Below, one piece after another: positions 38,795 through 51,806 of a stretch of DNA of 64,000 bases (within the stretch, counting starts at the first letter, position 1; the number at the start of each line of letters is the position of its first letter). Source of the stretch: Turritopsis dohrnii. Its lineage: Eukaryota > Cnidaria > Hydrozoa > Anthoathecata > Oceaniidae. The notes beneath the pieces are model-generated. The model made no database searches, was not told the DNA's origin, and was given only the letters and a program-made list of their open reading frames with translations. The translations under genes and the position numbers were made by a program. The stretch spans positions 414,613-478,612 of the forward strand of contig BQMF02000254.1 of the NCBI GenBank assembly GCA_027922465.2, read 5' to 3'.

Positions 38795-38925
38795 AAAATA
38801 TAGATAGATAAAATAGATAAAATATAGATAGATAGTCTATCAGATAGATTAGAGAGATTAGATTAGATAGAGAGATAGATAGACAGATAGATAGACAGAT
38901 AGATAGATAGATAAATAGACCAGTT
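38795..38925. repeat. GATA-type microsatellite
   Basis: An imperfect run of ATAG/GATA tetranucleotides (atagatagata...) with interruptions. Confidence 0.95.
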
Positions 38926-39734
38926 CTCAGTTGAACAAATCATCTTCCCCTTTGATGACAGATGATATGCTATATATAAGTTATTATCATTATTCACCCT
39001 GTTTTATGCCCCTTGCTACTTATTTTTTTGGGATATAAAGCAAATCTGTTCGCACAAGTCATGTATTTGCATAAGCCAAAAAAATTTGAGGTGGGTGATG
39101 TATAGTACCTTGTACATATCCATGTGCATGCAGTTAAAGGATGCTGGTAATAATATATGCTATGTTAAATTTTAAACCCAGATAGTCCAACAAAATTTGT
39201 TGATATATGCAGCTTTTTGTGTGGAAAAGTTTGACCACTTCCAGTAATTTGAGAAATACATCTTATTTTATCTTATCTTTCGCCCATAAAAGTGTAGTCT
39301 CATCACTATAAATAACATACTTAATCTATTCGTTTGTGTCAGATTTAGATGAAAAAGGGATCAAGAGAATCCATAAAATGAGTTTCTTACAACATTCATC
39401 TTGTTGATGAACTTTAATGTCTAGTAATTCGAGATAAAAGTGTCAGACAGATAAGTAACAGGCTTCCTTATTCAAATAACTGTGGTTTGTCAACTCTATT
39501 GAACCATATGTTATACAAATACATTACAAGAAAAATTTGCTGTCACAATGGGACCATTGATAGATCATTTTGCACAAATAACTGAAAACTGAAAACTGAA
39601 ATTTCAATCCTCAAGAAATCAACTTCATGCTAACTCACAGCAGAAACCAAGCTTTTAAATTATTCTATCACATGGGTTTTGAAACTCACTCACAGTGAAA
39701 ACCAAGCTTCATCAGTTCAGTCTGTCATCATTAT

Positions 39735-40419
39735 AGCTTGGTTTCCACTATGAGTTAACTTGCGCTATATTTCGTGGTTTAGAAAATTATCTCAAGTGGA
39801 AACATCCTCAAAACCAGCTCAAAAATTTTTTTTTCAAATTAAACCATGAGTTAACTTGATCTTGGAAACAAAACTTTTCGTATCCAAGATGAAGTTAACT
39901 CATGGTTTAGAAAAACATTCCGACTACTTGCATCATGTTTATGAAGTGTCAAAGAAAATGTTTTCAATGAATAATTAACTGTACGAGTGTAGTGAGCGTA
40001 GTGGAGCATAAACATGGCGACTATTTTAGCTTTGTTTGTGGAAGAACGGTTAAGTGAAAAAGGTGAAGGTGTGTCCTTGTTTATACTACAAAACGACTAA
40101 GGCATACAAAGAGAAAGACGTACAGAATTCATGGAAAGAAGTTTCAGAAGTTCTTGACTTTGTTGAAGATGGTGTACACACGTGTGTACCTGGTGTTTTT
40201 CGCGTTTTATTTACTGCAGTTCTTTCTATTTCATTATATCAGAGCTACTGTTGTCATTGAAAATCTGGCGTTTTACCGAACAGATTAAAATAGCTCACGT
40301 GTTCGAAGTGGAACCTATGCATACTTAATCAGGCTCATGTAAATAAAGAATTAACTCATTGTTTAGAAAAATAAACCAGCTCAAGTTAACTCAAGTTAAT
40401 TCATAGTGGAAACCAAGCT
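39735..40419. mobile_element. MITE with 27-bp TIRs (agcttggtttccactatg)
   Basis: The ends agcttggtttccactatgag... (39735-39761) and its inverse (40393-40419, one mismatch) bound 685 bp. A flanking TAT/TAT could be a 3-bp target duplication. Inside, an ATG at 40015 opens a short MATILALFVEERLSE frame, possibly the start of a lost transposase gene. Partial relatives of the TIR lie at 39640-39710. Confidence 0.7.
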
Positions 40420-40722
40420 TATTTATCATTAGTTTTGAAATTCGGTATGGGGTGAAAATGATTTGTCAATATTTGTGAATACCACAGGAATGATTGACAT
40501 TTCGATTGTTTCATCCGAAACTAAAAGCTTGACGTAAATGAAAGCCATTTCTATCTTGTACAAACCGGTTTGAAATTTGACTTATGCAAAACAATTTTTT
40601 CATTAGATCCTCTTGTGAAGCCATAATTCTATCGGGGAAAAATAACAGAAATTCATTGAAAGTGTTTTGTATCTATTTTAAGCGTTGTTGAAAAAGTACA
40701 CGGAGGAGATTTCGTGATGTAG

Positions 40723-41194
40723 GTTTACACGTTTTTTTTTTATTAGAACACCTTAATTTTGGCTGAGCCTGGAGGTGCTTATTTTTTCAGTAAATTTAAG
40801 CCTCAGATGTTCTTATTGACGTTCTTAATACGAAATCAAATATCTGAAGAAAAAAATTGCGCCTTTATAATAGATTCGATATTTTAACACACGTATCGGA
40901 AAATACAAGGTGCTTTTCAGCGACGAAGATGAGGGCTTCGTCGGAGTAGAAGAGTTTGATGGTGTAGAAATGGTGTTGCTGTAGGAACTTTGAACTTTCT
41001 TTTGTACGCATTTTTCCGATTACTTTAAAAACGTAAAAATATTTTATCTTTTAAATGATTTATGTCTCAATTCCATGTACTAACTTTTTAGCTTCGAGGC
41101 TGGGCATGTTCTTACGATGTTCTTATTTTTTTGCCGAATTTCAGCCTAAATGTTCTTATAAACTGGGTTCTAATAAAAAAAAAAACGTGTATAC
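40723..41194. mobile_element. MITE with T-rich TIRs
   Basis: gtttacacg(T)n attagaac at 40723-40749 and its inverse at 41167-41194 bound a 472-bp non-coding element. The T run differs slightly in length between ends. A related half-copy lies near 41480-41560. Confidence 0.65.
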
Positions 41195-41782
41195 GCTCAA
41201 CATTCCTTCGTTATGATTTGGTTTCTGGTGTCAACGAATGAATTTATTTTCATGTTTAAGGTTTGTTGCGACAAAAACGGGCGTGGGGGTTTTTCAGGGG
41301 TCTCTAATACCGTCATACCGTCACAATTTTGGGTCAAATACCGTCATTCATCATACTGTCGAAAAAGGATGCCGAGTACCGGTACCGGTACATATTACAA
41401 TATGTATTTATTTATAGAGGGTAAATTGAAGCATAACAATATTTTTAGTTGCTTAACCAGTTAGGCTCCCAGTACTGGTGTTGCTTAATTTACTTACCAA
41501 AACGAGTACCGTTGCTTATAATGGGGCTTGCTTTTAAAAAAAAAATCGTGTATGCGAGATTCATTTTTCTATCTTAATAAATGACCGTCCAGTGAGACGC
41601 ACACGAGATTAAGGCCGGCATAATGTGGTTTTCATCTTTGTATTACATTATATTTCTTTCTTTAAAAGTCACATTTAGAGAGATTTTCAACCTCAGACTT
41701 TCGTATACAAAACATCTTCATTCGTATGAAAAGCAACATGTTTCAAGAATCATATTTAAATTCTAGGGATCCCAAACGACTT

Positions 41783-42723
41783 ATCTATATATTAATAGCC
41801 GATTCTCTGTCTGTCTGTTTGTTTGTTTGTTTGTTTGTTTGTAAGTCACGCAAAATGGTAGATTGAGTTGTGAGCGAAATTATTTCTTTTTTTGTGTGCG
41901 ACGTGAGTTCGAAGCAAATACATTGCAACCCCAATCGAACGTGACATTTTTTGGCTGATGAACTAATAGGAATAACGTTTTGTTTTTATTATTATTGTTA
42001 GTTTTATATTCCACGTTGACTTGGCTTTGAAAACAATACATCAACTAAATACAAAGAAACTACCTGATTAAACAGTTTGGACAAAAAGCAGCAGTGGCAG
42101 AACGTGGCAGCATGTGCGGTTTGCCAGTGTATCCTAAAGCTTGCCTGACTGTCTGAGACGGGTAAAAAAAAGAGTATCATGAAACAAAATATTTTTTTGC
42201 TTTTGTATTAATAGTTGTCTTAATTTCTGTTAATCGATTTCTTTTAATTTATTTTAATCTGATCGAACGTTTTTTATTCACTTCATTCATTTAGCACGTG
42301 CATTTTTTTCTCCTCCCGTGTGATCTTTTTAAGACAAACCATTTTTTCACCTACTTCTGACAGCACCCATGTTAGAGCGCGTAAAACAAAAGCTAACAAT
42401 AAGTTGAAAAGTTTTTTCTCTCTGCGTTTTGAGTGTATTGTTAAACTGATATTTGATTGGTTTAAAATCGTAAAGGAAAACCACGTGAAGTTCACGTTCG
42501 GAATGCATTGTGTAAAGCAAGAAAGTCCGCTGACATTTTAAATGCGACCGCGACAATGAACGGCTGAGTTAAGACATAAACATGCAAGATTTGATTTTAT
42601 TAAGCAATAAAGCCAGCAGCAAAGGAAGTCTTATCGCTGGTTTTAAGCGCAATAATTTGGAGCAGGTGGTGATACAACGCAGGCTGAACATAGGCGGCGA
42701 GCGACGCCGCCTTGGCGGCTAGT
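41783..42723 (+). mobile_element. Short Helentron-type (Helitron2) non-autonomous element
   Basis: The left part reads tctatatattaatagccgat followed by a ctgtctgtctg/(tttg)n run at 41806-41840. The right end has a perfect stem GCCGCC-TT-GGCGGC (42706-42719) followed by tagt. This combination is the pattern I know from Helentron-associated elements. There is no coding capacity beyond short open frames. The autonomous relative could be the Helentron at 52443-60540, but their ends were not matched. Confidence 0.55.
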
Positions 42724-44602
42724 GTTAATAAGTAACTAAACGCATCTTTACTGTTAAACTTTCAAACTTTTCTCACATTTATTGCATTACCCCCGTCTCA
42801 AATTGTGCTTAATGAAAACATGAACGTCTTCAAAATCTCTGTCTAACGCTGGAGAGTAGGGGTAACTCTCAACGCTTACGCCACAGCATAGCATCAATAA
42901 CGCCATCGTCGTCGCCATCATCACTGGTAATGAATTAGAAAAGAGAATAAGGTGACCTGTTTCAATCACTAGAAGGGATGGTGCGGGCGCAGAGTAGATG
43001 TAGGGTGGCTGTAGGGTTAAGAAAGATGACCATTAATACAGGGCAGGAAGATTGAAAATATTATACTGAAAGTATTATACTGGCGTCTGCAAGCAAGTCA
43101 TTTTGTGAACATGAGGTATAAAAATAGCTGCATAATTGTCCTTCATACAAGCTAGATTACCACAACTGATACCAATAATGTGACGCGACATATGGTTGCG
43201 GAAAAACGTTTTGATACAATTGACCAATTAACTACTAAAAAAAGCATGGGAGATTAAAGACTAACTTAATTTCATAAACCGCGTGGTAACCTCCGTGGTA
43301 GCCACATAATTATTGCATTGACGGTAAACTAATCACAAATGAATGTTGAATGGTTTGTAACTTCGAAAATATTTTATTAAAAAAATCACATGCTTAACTC
43401 GATCCAATCTGTTAAATGCACTTCCACCAGCGCTATATCAAAAAGGTCTGGAACAGAAGTTTATACTTTTTAAATGGATTGCTGATAATGTCTACCTATG
43501 GAAGCCTGTGTCGCCATTTTTGTTAACATCGATGCATTTCGGTCTATTCTCATAATTAAATTTTGGAACTGTATGAAAAATAAGATTTCCAAACTCCCCA
43601 AAATGGTCTGTTTGAATATTTTGAATGATTGATTTATTGATTGATTGATTGAATGATTTATTTATTGATTATCTTTATTTAAAGTCAACTATCTGGTTTT
43701 AAAATGGTATCAGCTATATTTATATTAACCTATTGTTTTAAATTGGATAATTACTGCATAACTAAGTGGTAAAAATGTTTGTTTTGGGCGTACAGATTTT
43801 CGATTTGCATGCCCACCAACCAAATACAGGCTTACGAGGTTTTAGAAAGCTATATTATTTTGTTTTGTGAATATGTGATTATAATCTTTTGAGTTTTGAG
43901 TAACATTTTGTACTGATGTATGAACCTCTTGTTATACTTCATCAGGTAAGTATTTTAAAAAGGGAATCTTTCGCTTCTAAGTAATTTTCGTTTCATTCTC
44001 CAAAATTCTATTACCGCCCGGCGCTCATTAATTTTCATGTTAATATTATTCTTTCTAATAAGCACCCGGGCGAGAGGGGCGCTTATAAATTTTTTTCAAC
44101 TTGAACGGGAGGCTTATTAGAGAGAATATGGTAGATGAATTAGGTGTACATACCGAAGAATAAAAAGGCGAATCGCAAGTTATCGGATTTTGAAAAAAGT
44201 AAAAAAGTAAGTGAAAAGTAAGTTGCTTGACTTCGCTTGTTGTCTTTACGGCAACCTGGTGGAGTAAAGTCTTTAAAATGCCAATGTTTGTCCTTCTTTT
44301 TCTTTGCAAAATGCATAATTGGCGTTGGTGGTTTTGAATTTGACCAACCATTTTGTCAGAGTTTAGCAAAAATTTGACAATTCGGACCAAATTTGTACCA
44401 AATTTCGAAAGTTCTTCAATTTTCATAAAAATTTGCGCAAAGCACAAAAGGTGCTGATATCATTTTTTCAGATTTGTTCAAAAATGGTAAAGGTCTTTTA
44501 CCAAAGTTTCACGTATTTAAAATCATGGTGTATTTTGAGAATGTAGATATGTCATTGTGACAGATCATGTAGCTTCTTGTTATGACTCGTCACTGCTGGA
44601 CA
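42724..44602. other. Non-coding stretch with a short microsatellite and a repeat end
   Basis: A gattgatt-type microsatellite occupies about 43622-43676. At 44050-44132 an inverted pair (ctaataagcac... / ...gcttattagagaga) resembles the MITE at 31280. No gene is visible. Confidence 0.45.
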
Positions 44603-47600
44603 CACGGCTGTTTCGGAAGCGAAACTTAGTTTGCACATGCGTCACATTCGACGGTTTTTTCTAAACGGTTTTAAAGATGGTAGAACAACATGTGGTTTAA
44701 TATATTCCTAGGTACTAAGTTTGTATTTCCATTTTTGGCGAATTCTCTCGTCACTGGATGGAAAATAGTCTGAATGATTCACCACATGTGTTCATATTCT
44801 TCGGTGATTGGAATTTATGGCAGAGGGAGCTAGCGCGAAGCTTTAGTATGGCTATGACTTTCATCATTTTTGTTTTTGACTAAAAATTCATATCAAGGTA
44901 ATCAAGGGTGAATTTTTTAACTTTCAAAGTTTTCTCATGGATGTGGCTGATGTTATATGATAGCTAGATGGCTAATAAAAGACTTTTCCAGAAGGTATAG
45001 TGCAAACATTTTTTTTAAACTTTTTACAACATCTGAAACTTTCTTGATTTTCATATACACAATTTTTATGAAGTTGCATGCGAAGCAAACGCTTGCTCGT
45101 TGCTGGCAGTCAAAACTGAATAAATAATAGCTCTGATATTTACTTTTGATTTAAGTTAGCTATAATTTCAAAACATCTTCACTTATTTGTGTTGCTCACT
45201 CATGTTTGTCTGATTATTTACTCAAACGTTTTACTGCCAAGAAATCCTTAACCCCTGAAAACTATTCTTCTCGTTTTCTTTTCTTCGGTTTTGGTTTCAT
45301 TACTTGCGTGTCAGGACATGAAGATAGCAGATGCTGTTTCATCGTGTATTCAAGACGTTTAACAGGATCTTTCACACCGACATATCTGTAACAGGTAAAA
45401 TATGCATATTGTTTGTTACAAACTTTAATAAAAATCTTTAATGTTTCGTGGAAGTTATGACTTGAAATATTCACCTGGCTCTCATCTGCTTAAATTGATG
45501 GTGAAGACTTTCCCCACCTTGCTCACCATAAACCCCACAAGCCGACTTCCATTGTCTAATAAATGGAACAACGTGGTCTTCCAAAATATGTAATTTTGGA
45601 CTGATATTGATTTTAGGCCAGTTTAGTCGCAAAAAGTTTAAAAATGAATTTATCGCAATTTCTAAACAAATGTAAAAAGTTAAATTTGCAATACTGTGAT
45701 AATATTTTGTGAATTGACTAAAAATTAAAAATTATCCTCACCAAGGGAGTCAATTTCACTGGTACTTAAGTGCATGGAGCTGTTGAAAATGTTGTGGCAC
45801 ACAGAATATTTATCAATTAATTGTGTAAAATTATTACACATCGTCTGTGCTTTTCCAAGAATCTGTTCATCATCTGTTTGATTTTGAACAGCTACGATTA
45901 TCCCACTACATATATGTATTGTATTTTCTTTCTAAAATATACAATTTATTATACACTTCAAGTTGACATCAAGATCATTTATGAAATGAGTCCTATCATT
46001 TACAATTTATCAATTCCTTACCTTTAGCAACTTATGGACATGATTCCCAATGAAGCTTTTGCCATGGTACGCCTGTCATTCAATATAAATTTTTTGCAAA
46101 CTAACATCCAGAGACATAGCACATGGACCGGTACCAGTTGGTAAATTCTTGCTGAGTTCATTGAGCGTATTTTCAATCTCGTTTATCTCCGATTCCAGCT
46201 CTTTAATTCTGGGAATATAGTATGTGGAAACTGCATCAGGACTTCCACCAGCTATCAGGTGATATCCTAGTTCCTCTTTTAGCGACACAATCTCACTAAT
46301 TATTTTATCTCTAGTTTGCTCAAGATCTGTTCTTTTTTCAATGAAAATTGTATATCCATTGTCTGTTCTGTCAATATTTTTGTTTTGATTTCAGTGTAGC
46401 CATTTCAATGTCAAGCAAATGACATTCCATTTCCAACATATTGAAGATTTTTAAATATATGCCCAATGACAGATGCAATCCCGGCACGGCAACCTTAGAA
46501 GAACAATGTATGTAAGGTGAATTTCATTTTCAGTTTTATCTTCATTTTAAATAATCCTACTTAATTGATTTTTGAATTTTAACTAAATTTTACCTGATTT
46601 ATCGGTATGTTAAAGAATTGTTCTTCGATGACATTAAAGTGATTTTTTGCATATCTAATGTTTTTCCCTGCATTAACGAAAGCATCGCAGGTTTTCAAGG
46701 TTCCGAGGCTTGGAACTTCCTCTAGCAAAAGTTGGAAATTGTATTTCCTCATGTGTTGCTAAACACCACAAACATGGATGGCGACCTGAAATTTTTATAA
46801 TGCAATAGATATTTATTCATAAATAATAATACAGTTCAGCTATTCATTGTAGATTGGATACTTACCATTAGCACCAGACATTCCATACATAGCACAAAGC
46901 AATGCGTAATCACCATACATGAATACACGCAAGTTTTGGATTTTTAATTTTGTTTTTTGCAACATTGCAACTTGTGGCTGAAACCGTTTCAAGCAAATTC
47001 GCAGATTGCTACTTGTATCTTTTGGCTCGAAAATCGAGAAGATGACGGTATTATCTGGCCTGTTTGGATTTTTTACATTTACGATTTGGTAGCCCATCTT
47101 GAAACTATTGTCACCATGATCTCCACCTATTTTGACATGAATTTCACGTTGGTCGATGAAGCTATGTTGTTCAAGAAGATGACATTTTTCTAAAAGTGCC
47201 ATACGTTTGAGGCAATGGGCAACCAAGTTATAAAGATACGCCCACGGAACAAGTATCACTTCCAATTTGGTACCTTTAGTTTTGGTTAGTGGAGCTAGTT
47301 CAGCATTCAACCCAGCCCCAACCCATTCTGTTGCAATTTTTATAGTCTCCTTCTCTGACGATACTTTTACATTAAAGGTTTTCAGCCAACGAGAAATTTG
47401 ACGAAACTGGTTCTCAATATTGAGAGAGGACTTCATTGCGGCGACATGCTGTGGTGGGATGACAGCTTCTACTTTGAGTTTTTTCACAATGTCTGCACGC
47501 TCGTTCTCATTAAAACTTTCAATGACTGCAGCAGTTTGGGTGGAAATTGCATCTTCACTGGGACCAGCTATCATAGATATTAATTCGTTGGCAGTTTTCG

Positions 47601-49288
47601 TCCTAGATTCCACACTTTTTCTGCTTGATACATCAGAGTGCTTTGTAGGGATACGAATTGGTGTCATAGTCAGTGGCTATAAAAATTACATTATAATGAT
47701 TTTTTTCAATATGTGCATGATTAACAAATTATATTGTGATAGAATAACTGGCTTAATACTTTATATACACAAAAATTGATTTTTAGCTATTGGATGTATT
47801 TTATGTGGTGTTAGTGTTCCTCTTTATTTTTATTTGTGTAGAAGAGGATTTTTTTTTTCAAAAAAAAACATGCATGTACACAGTTTCATTCACACAAAGA
47901 CTGGTTTTTTTTAAATTGTTGATCCAAGTATAAGTAAGTTACATTAGAGCCTTTTGTAGGGAGTTGTATACTGCAGTTTGGTAGCTGGGACTTCTGCATT
48001 TGTATGCCGACAACATGAGTGACACATTCCATGACTTCTTGAGGAACTTCTTGCTGGGCATTAATGTTCAATATGTCACTAGTGGTCAGGACTGGTTTTT
48101 TGCAAATGTGACCTTTGAACCTTATTATAAGAAAATTTACTTTGCACTTTGAACACAATATGTTCTACATCGCCAGGGTGTTAATCAGGACTTGTCCTGA
48201 ATGAATAGAGTTAGTATAAGGTGGTACATAATTGTGGCAAAAGGGGCAGTTGCAATCTGTTCGTAGGTGTAATGTCAGGCAAACCCCACAGAAAGTGTGG
48301 TTGCAATTAACGATATACAAAGGCTTTTTAATCAAATCCTTGCAAATTCCGCATATGTAAGGTTTGATATGGCTGTTAATGACAACTGAGAAATCTTCCA
48401 GGCTTAAATCAATAATATATTGTGGAGACATGGCATGTAATTCATTGATTAAGGACGGTGACCAATTCTTGTGAACTACTTTAACTTTGATCGGGCGTCC
48501 TTTTGTTCTACCTTTACTAGGTCTCCCACCTTTGGATTTCATTACTAGCAAGCTACATGTGCTGCAGTTTTCTGTGCTGTGCTCTTTCCATTCAAATGGT
48601 GTTTGTTGGTGGATAGAGCCACGTTTTAACAGATTACTCAATTTTGCAAAACAGTTATTGCAAAAGTATTTAGGGTGAGTACCTTCTTTGTCCAGAGTAA
48701 AATTTGCGTTGAAAGCCGTGGTAAGGTTGTTAATATGTTCTTTTGTGGCATACTTCACTCTGTAGCATATCATGTTTCCACAAACACGACAAAGTTTTTC
48801 TAAAGCACGATCGTGAAGGGTTATGGTGGTCGCCATGACAGGTAAAATGGCCAAATTTTGATGCCTAATAACTTTCTGTAAAAAAATGTTTGCAATGTGT
48901 AACGATGTTAAAAAAGTAGATTAATATAATGTTATTATCTGTAATGTTCTTTTTCCTGTGGCAAAACTTCGTAAGTTTGGGAAAAGCTGCACAGAAGTGG
49001 TACGGTCTTTCAGCAGGATTCTTGGTGGCTTTCTCAAATTTGAAAATTCGCGGGTTTGTCATTGCAATCTGACCACTATGACTTTTTGTTTGGAAAATAT
49101 ATGTATTGAACTCCATCATGGTAGTTTTACTTTGTTTTTATTAATTGGTAATGGGGAAATTTTTGGCCCTTAAAATCCCCACAGATGGTGGAGCAGGAAT
49201 GGCAAAGAAGACAATGTATATTTTTGTAATTGAAAATCGCGCATGCTCAGTATGAGTTTTGCGAAACCAAGCTACTGAAACAGCCGTG
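44603..49288. mobile_element. N-RAG-TP-like DNA transposon (RAG1 N-terminal-like protein plus transposase)
   Basis: An inverted terminal motif CACGGCTGTTTC (44603-44614, inverse at 49277-49288) with imperfect similarity running some 40 bp further inwards bounds a 4.7-kb element. It is flanked by a GACA direct repeat (44599-44602 and 49289-49292). A CAC-starting TIR with a 4-bp duplication would fit a Chapaev/CMC-like group. The minus strand carries one spliced gene (48836-45262) with a RAG1-N-like region and a transposase. Confidence 0.65.
45262..48836 (-). pseudogene. Transposase with RAG1-N-terminal-like zinc/RING region, interrupted
   Basis: Exons: 48836-47943, 47676-46866, 46785-46594, 46493-46022, 45905-45742, 45661-45475, 45385-45262. 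The N-terminus shows CRVCGN, then YFCNNC, then a C..C pair, then a RING (CGICKDL...CNHTFCGVC...CPFC) and further Cys/His, in the order of the RAG1 N-terminal region. The transposase part shows GGDHGDNSFKMGYQIVN, FMYGDYALLC, RHPCLWC, VPGLHLSLGIY, QAYHGKSFIGNHVHKLL and LHILEDHVV/GEQGGES. Breaks: an in-frame TAG (48165-48167) inside the zinc region, frameshifts near 46690 and 46385, and a TGA near 46083 where the context suggests Arg (CGA). The splice sites are intact, so it decayed recently. It resembles the N-RAG-TP family known from molluscs. Confidence 0.75.
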
Positions 49289-49773
49289 GACAGTCCTGGT
49301 GCCATCTTAAAAATCTCGGAAAATTATGGAACGCCATAACTGTCATAACTAGTAAAAGTTAGACTACATGTTCGAAAATATAATACGATTTGGCGCATAG
49401 ATAATTCGATTTTGCAAACCAAATGATGTTTTTCGATATGGAGATAAACCATACAAATTTGCTAAAACATTTTTGGATTTGGCGCAAGAATCATTCCATT
49501 CGGAGGAAATTTCATTCGATTTGGCACCAGTTCCATTCGCAAGAAACTTTATTCAATTCGGTCGACAGAAATCTGATGCAATTCCCTAGAGATACAATCT
49601 TTCGATTCTGTTTAGAAACTATTCGATAGAGAAAAATTATTTGATTCGCTCTCTAACATTCATCTTTCGATAAGTTTTCATTCGGTGGAGGAGAGCTAAA
49701 ATGGAGTGCAGTATGGCACACAACTTTCCAAAGGCTTTCCCAAAGCATGTTAGTTAACTCTTGAAAGCTAAAA

Positions 49774-49920
49774 ATGGAAAGTTTCATTAAAAAGTTAGTA
49801 GAAGACGATAAGCTGGACATTAGAACAATCAGTTCAATGAAATATGATGATCTGAAAGATTTAAGGATTCGTGCAATGGGAGACAGAATTCGTTTATTAG
49901 AAGCATGCAAGAAAAGCAGC
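49774..49920 (+). pseudogene. SAM-domain-like fragment
   Basis: A short frame starting at an ATG at 49774 reads MESFIKKLVEDD...LKDLRIRAMGDRIRLLEACKK, which fits the last helices of a SAM domain (a 'leucine/Gly-x-Arg-x-x-Leu-Leu' type end). The continuation is Ser-rich and soon loses any domain character. Only part of the ~65-residue domain is present. It could be a first exon of a gene running right, or a fragment carried by a transposon. Confidence 0.4.
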
Positions 49921-50662
49921 ATTAGCAATAACAAATTCATAATAAATTCATCATTTAGCTATCCATTATCAATTACTCCAAGCTCACGGAGATCCGATTC
50001 TATCAACTTTCCAACAATGTCTGGTGTAATTTTCTCTTTTAAAAACGATTCTTGTAGGCCCTTTAATCCAAGACATTTTCCATGACACAACTGGTTTGAG
50101 ACGCCATGTTATTACGGTAGCAGCGAAAGCGAATACCGTATTAAAACACCCTTGGAGTACTACTACTCCTCCTCCGGCCGAAATGGCAGTTTAGTCTGCG
50201 ATTTAGAGTCTGCGAAACTCCGCTAATAACGTAATGTAAGTTCTAATGAAGGAACGCAGCCTTTGAATTTCAGAAAGTTTTACATATCAAACATTTAAAA
50301 GTAGATTACCTTTTATTTTAAAAGTACATAACCTGATATTTTGTAACTTAATCCAGGAAAGAATGAATTTTAATCAAATAGGCCTACATAAAAATGGGAC
50401 TTTTAGTTCATTACGCTAACTGAAAATACTTGATATATTGCTTTTCTTGTTAGTAAAGCTATCAGTTCAAAATTTCTTGTTACCTCGTTTGTTAGCTACT
50501 ACACACTGTCTTTGTGTATTAAGACTTTCAAAGATCTAGTTCAAGAAGGCAGTTATTTGTTGGAATTCAATTTTGGTTTCATGAAATTATTATTAAAAAC
50601 AAACTTCTTTTTTTTTCTACATGAGCTCTTATGAAAAATTTCTTATAAAAAAAACATACGTT

Positions 50663-51120
50663 AAGCGCTTTTCACTTTTCATCGAAATATTTCGAGCGAA
50701 AATTTTGGAGGAGAACAATTTCTGCCAGAAATATTTCGATCATAGAATTCCACATAAAAAAGTAAAACTTAATTTGCTGGTTTTCATATTCAATAGGAGA
50801 TTAAAATACAGAAGTTATTTCGAAGGCAACCACAAGTAGAAACCGTCTGCTATAATTCTTTTTTCTGAATTGTGCGACGGAATTGCTATTCAATAGTTTA
50901 ATTTAATACACAAAGTATCAACACATTTTTCACCATTTTGATTGGACGAATATTTTTTCGCAAAGCGATTTCGATAGGGAGTTGAAATTATTTTAACTCA
51001 CATTCGCACAGTAGAGAAAAGAAATTTTTCGCTCGAAAACCAGAAAATATTTAATGCGCATGCTCAATTTTTTTCTCCGTCGAAATATTTCGATCAAAAG
51101 TGATCGTGGAAATAGCGCTT
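50663..51120. mobile_element. MITE with aagcgctt-type TIRs and nested tcgaaatatttcga palindromes
   Basis: The left end aagcgcttttcacttttc and the right end (inverse aagcgctatttccacgatca) bound 458 bp. Both ends carry the internal palindrome tcgaaatatttcga. It is non-coding. Confidence 0.6.
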
Positions 51121-51653
51121 TACACAACACAGCTCACGCATGTATAATTCTTTTGTCTAAAATAAATTGATTGCTGATGGTGCTTTATGATTAGACCCTA
51201 TTTACACTAACTAATCATTTTCATCAAAATTATCGTTTATGCCTGTTTTCCACCAGGGAGATATCTCAGAAAACACCGTTAAAGATCTTTTTGCCCCCGC
51301 AGCGAGCGTAGGCGAAAGTCAGTTTTCGATTTTGTTCATCATCATCTTCCAAATTTTCGTGTTGCTGTTACACGGTGGTATACAGTTATTAGCTGATTTT
51401 GCTTTTTTTCTTGCTTCAAGGCATAGTATTGTAGGTGGGAGAAAGAATGTTTTTCGTATCTTTTTCCTAATTCATTATTATATTATACTATGTTATTTAG
51501 GAAGATTGTATACTAAAATTGCTTAGACATTTTTAATATTACTTTTGTGTTGTTTTAGTGAAGGGAACGACAAGGATTGAAGCACAGCTTGAAATCTGAA
51601 CCTGCGCCAACCATGCATTTTATTTTCGTATATATATGATGTTAAGCTTCGGG

Positions 51654-51731
51654 GACACGGAAACAAATCTTCTAGCGCTTGAAACAAATAGACTTTGTTT
51701 CAAGCGCAGGAAAATTTGTTTCCGTGTCGCA
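51654..51731. repeat. Perfectible hairpin (acacggaaacaaat...)
   Basis: The arms 51654-51687 and 51694-51731 are near inverses (ggacacggaaacaaatctt / aatttgtttccgtgtc) with cgcttgaaacaaa in the centre. It lies just upstream of the Harbinger-like fragment and may be its duplicated TIR. Confidence 0.6.
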
Positions 51732-51806
51732 TGTGTTCTAGCACATGAAACAAATTTAATGAAGTCAAACCATGTGAAACGAGTGAGACAGTATTATCAG
51801 TATTTC

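Noticed and set aside
42320..42556. Overlapping short frames on both strands
   Set aside because: They fall inside the short Helentron-type element and overlap each other; neither shows a domain.
51239..51526. Hydrophobic 95-residue plus-strand frame
   Set aside because: There is no recognisable domain, no support from neighbours, and the composition is like the surrounding non-coding sequence.
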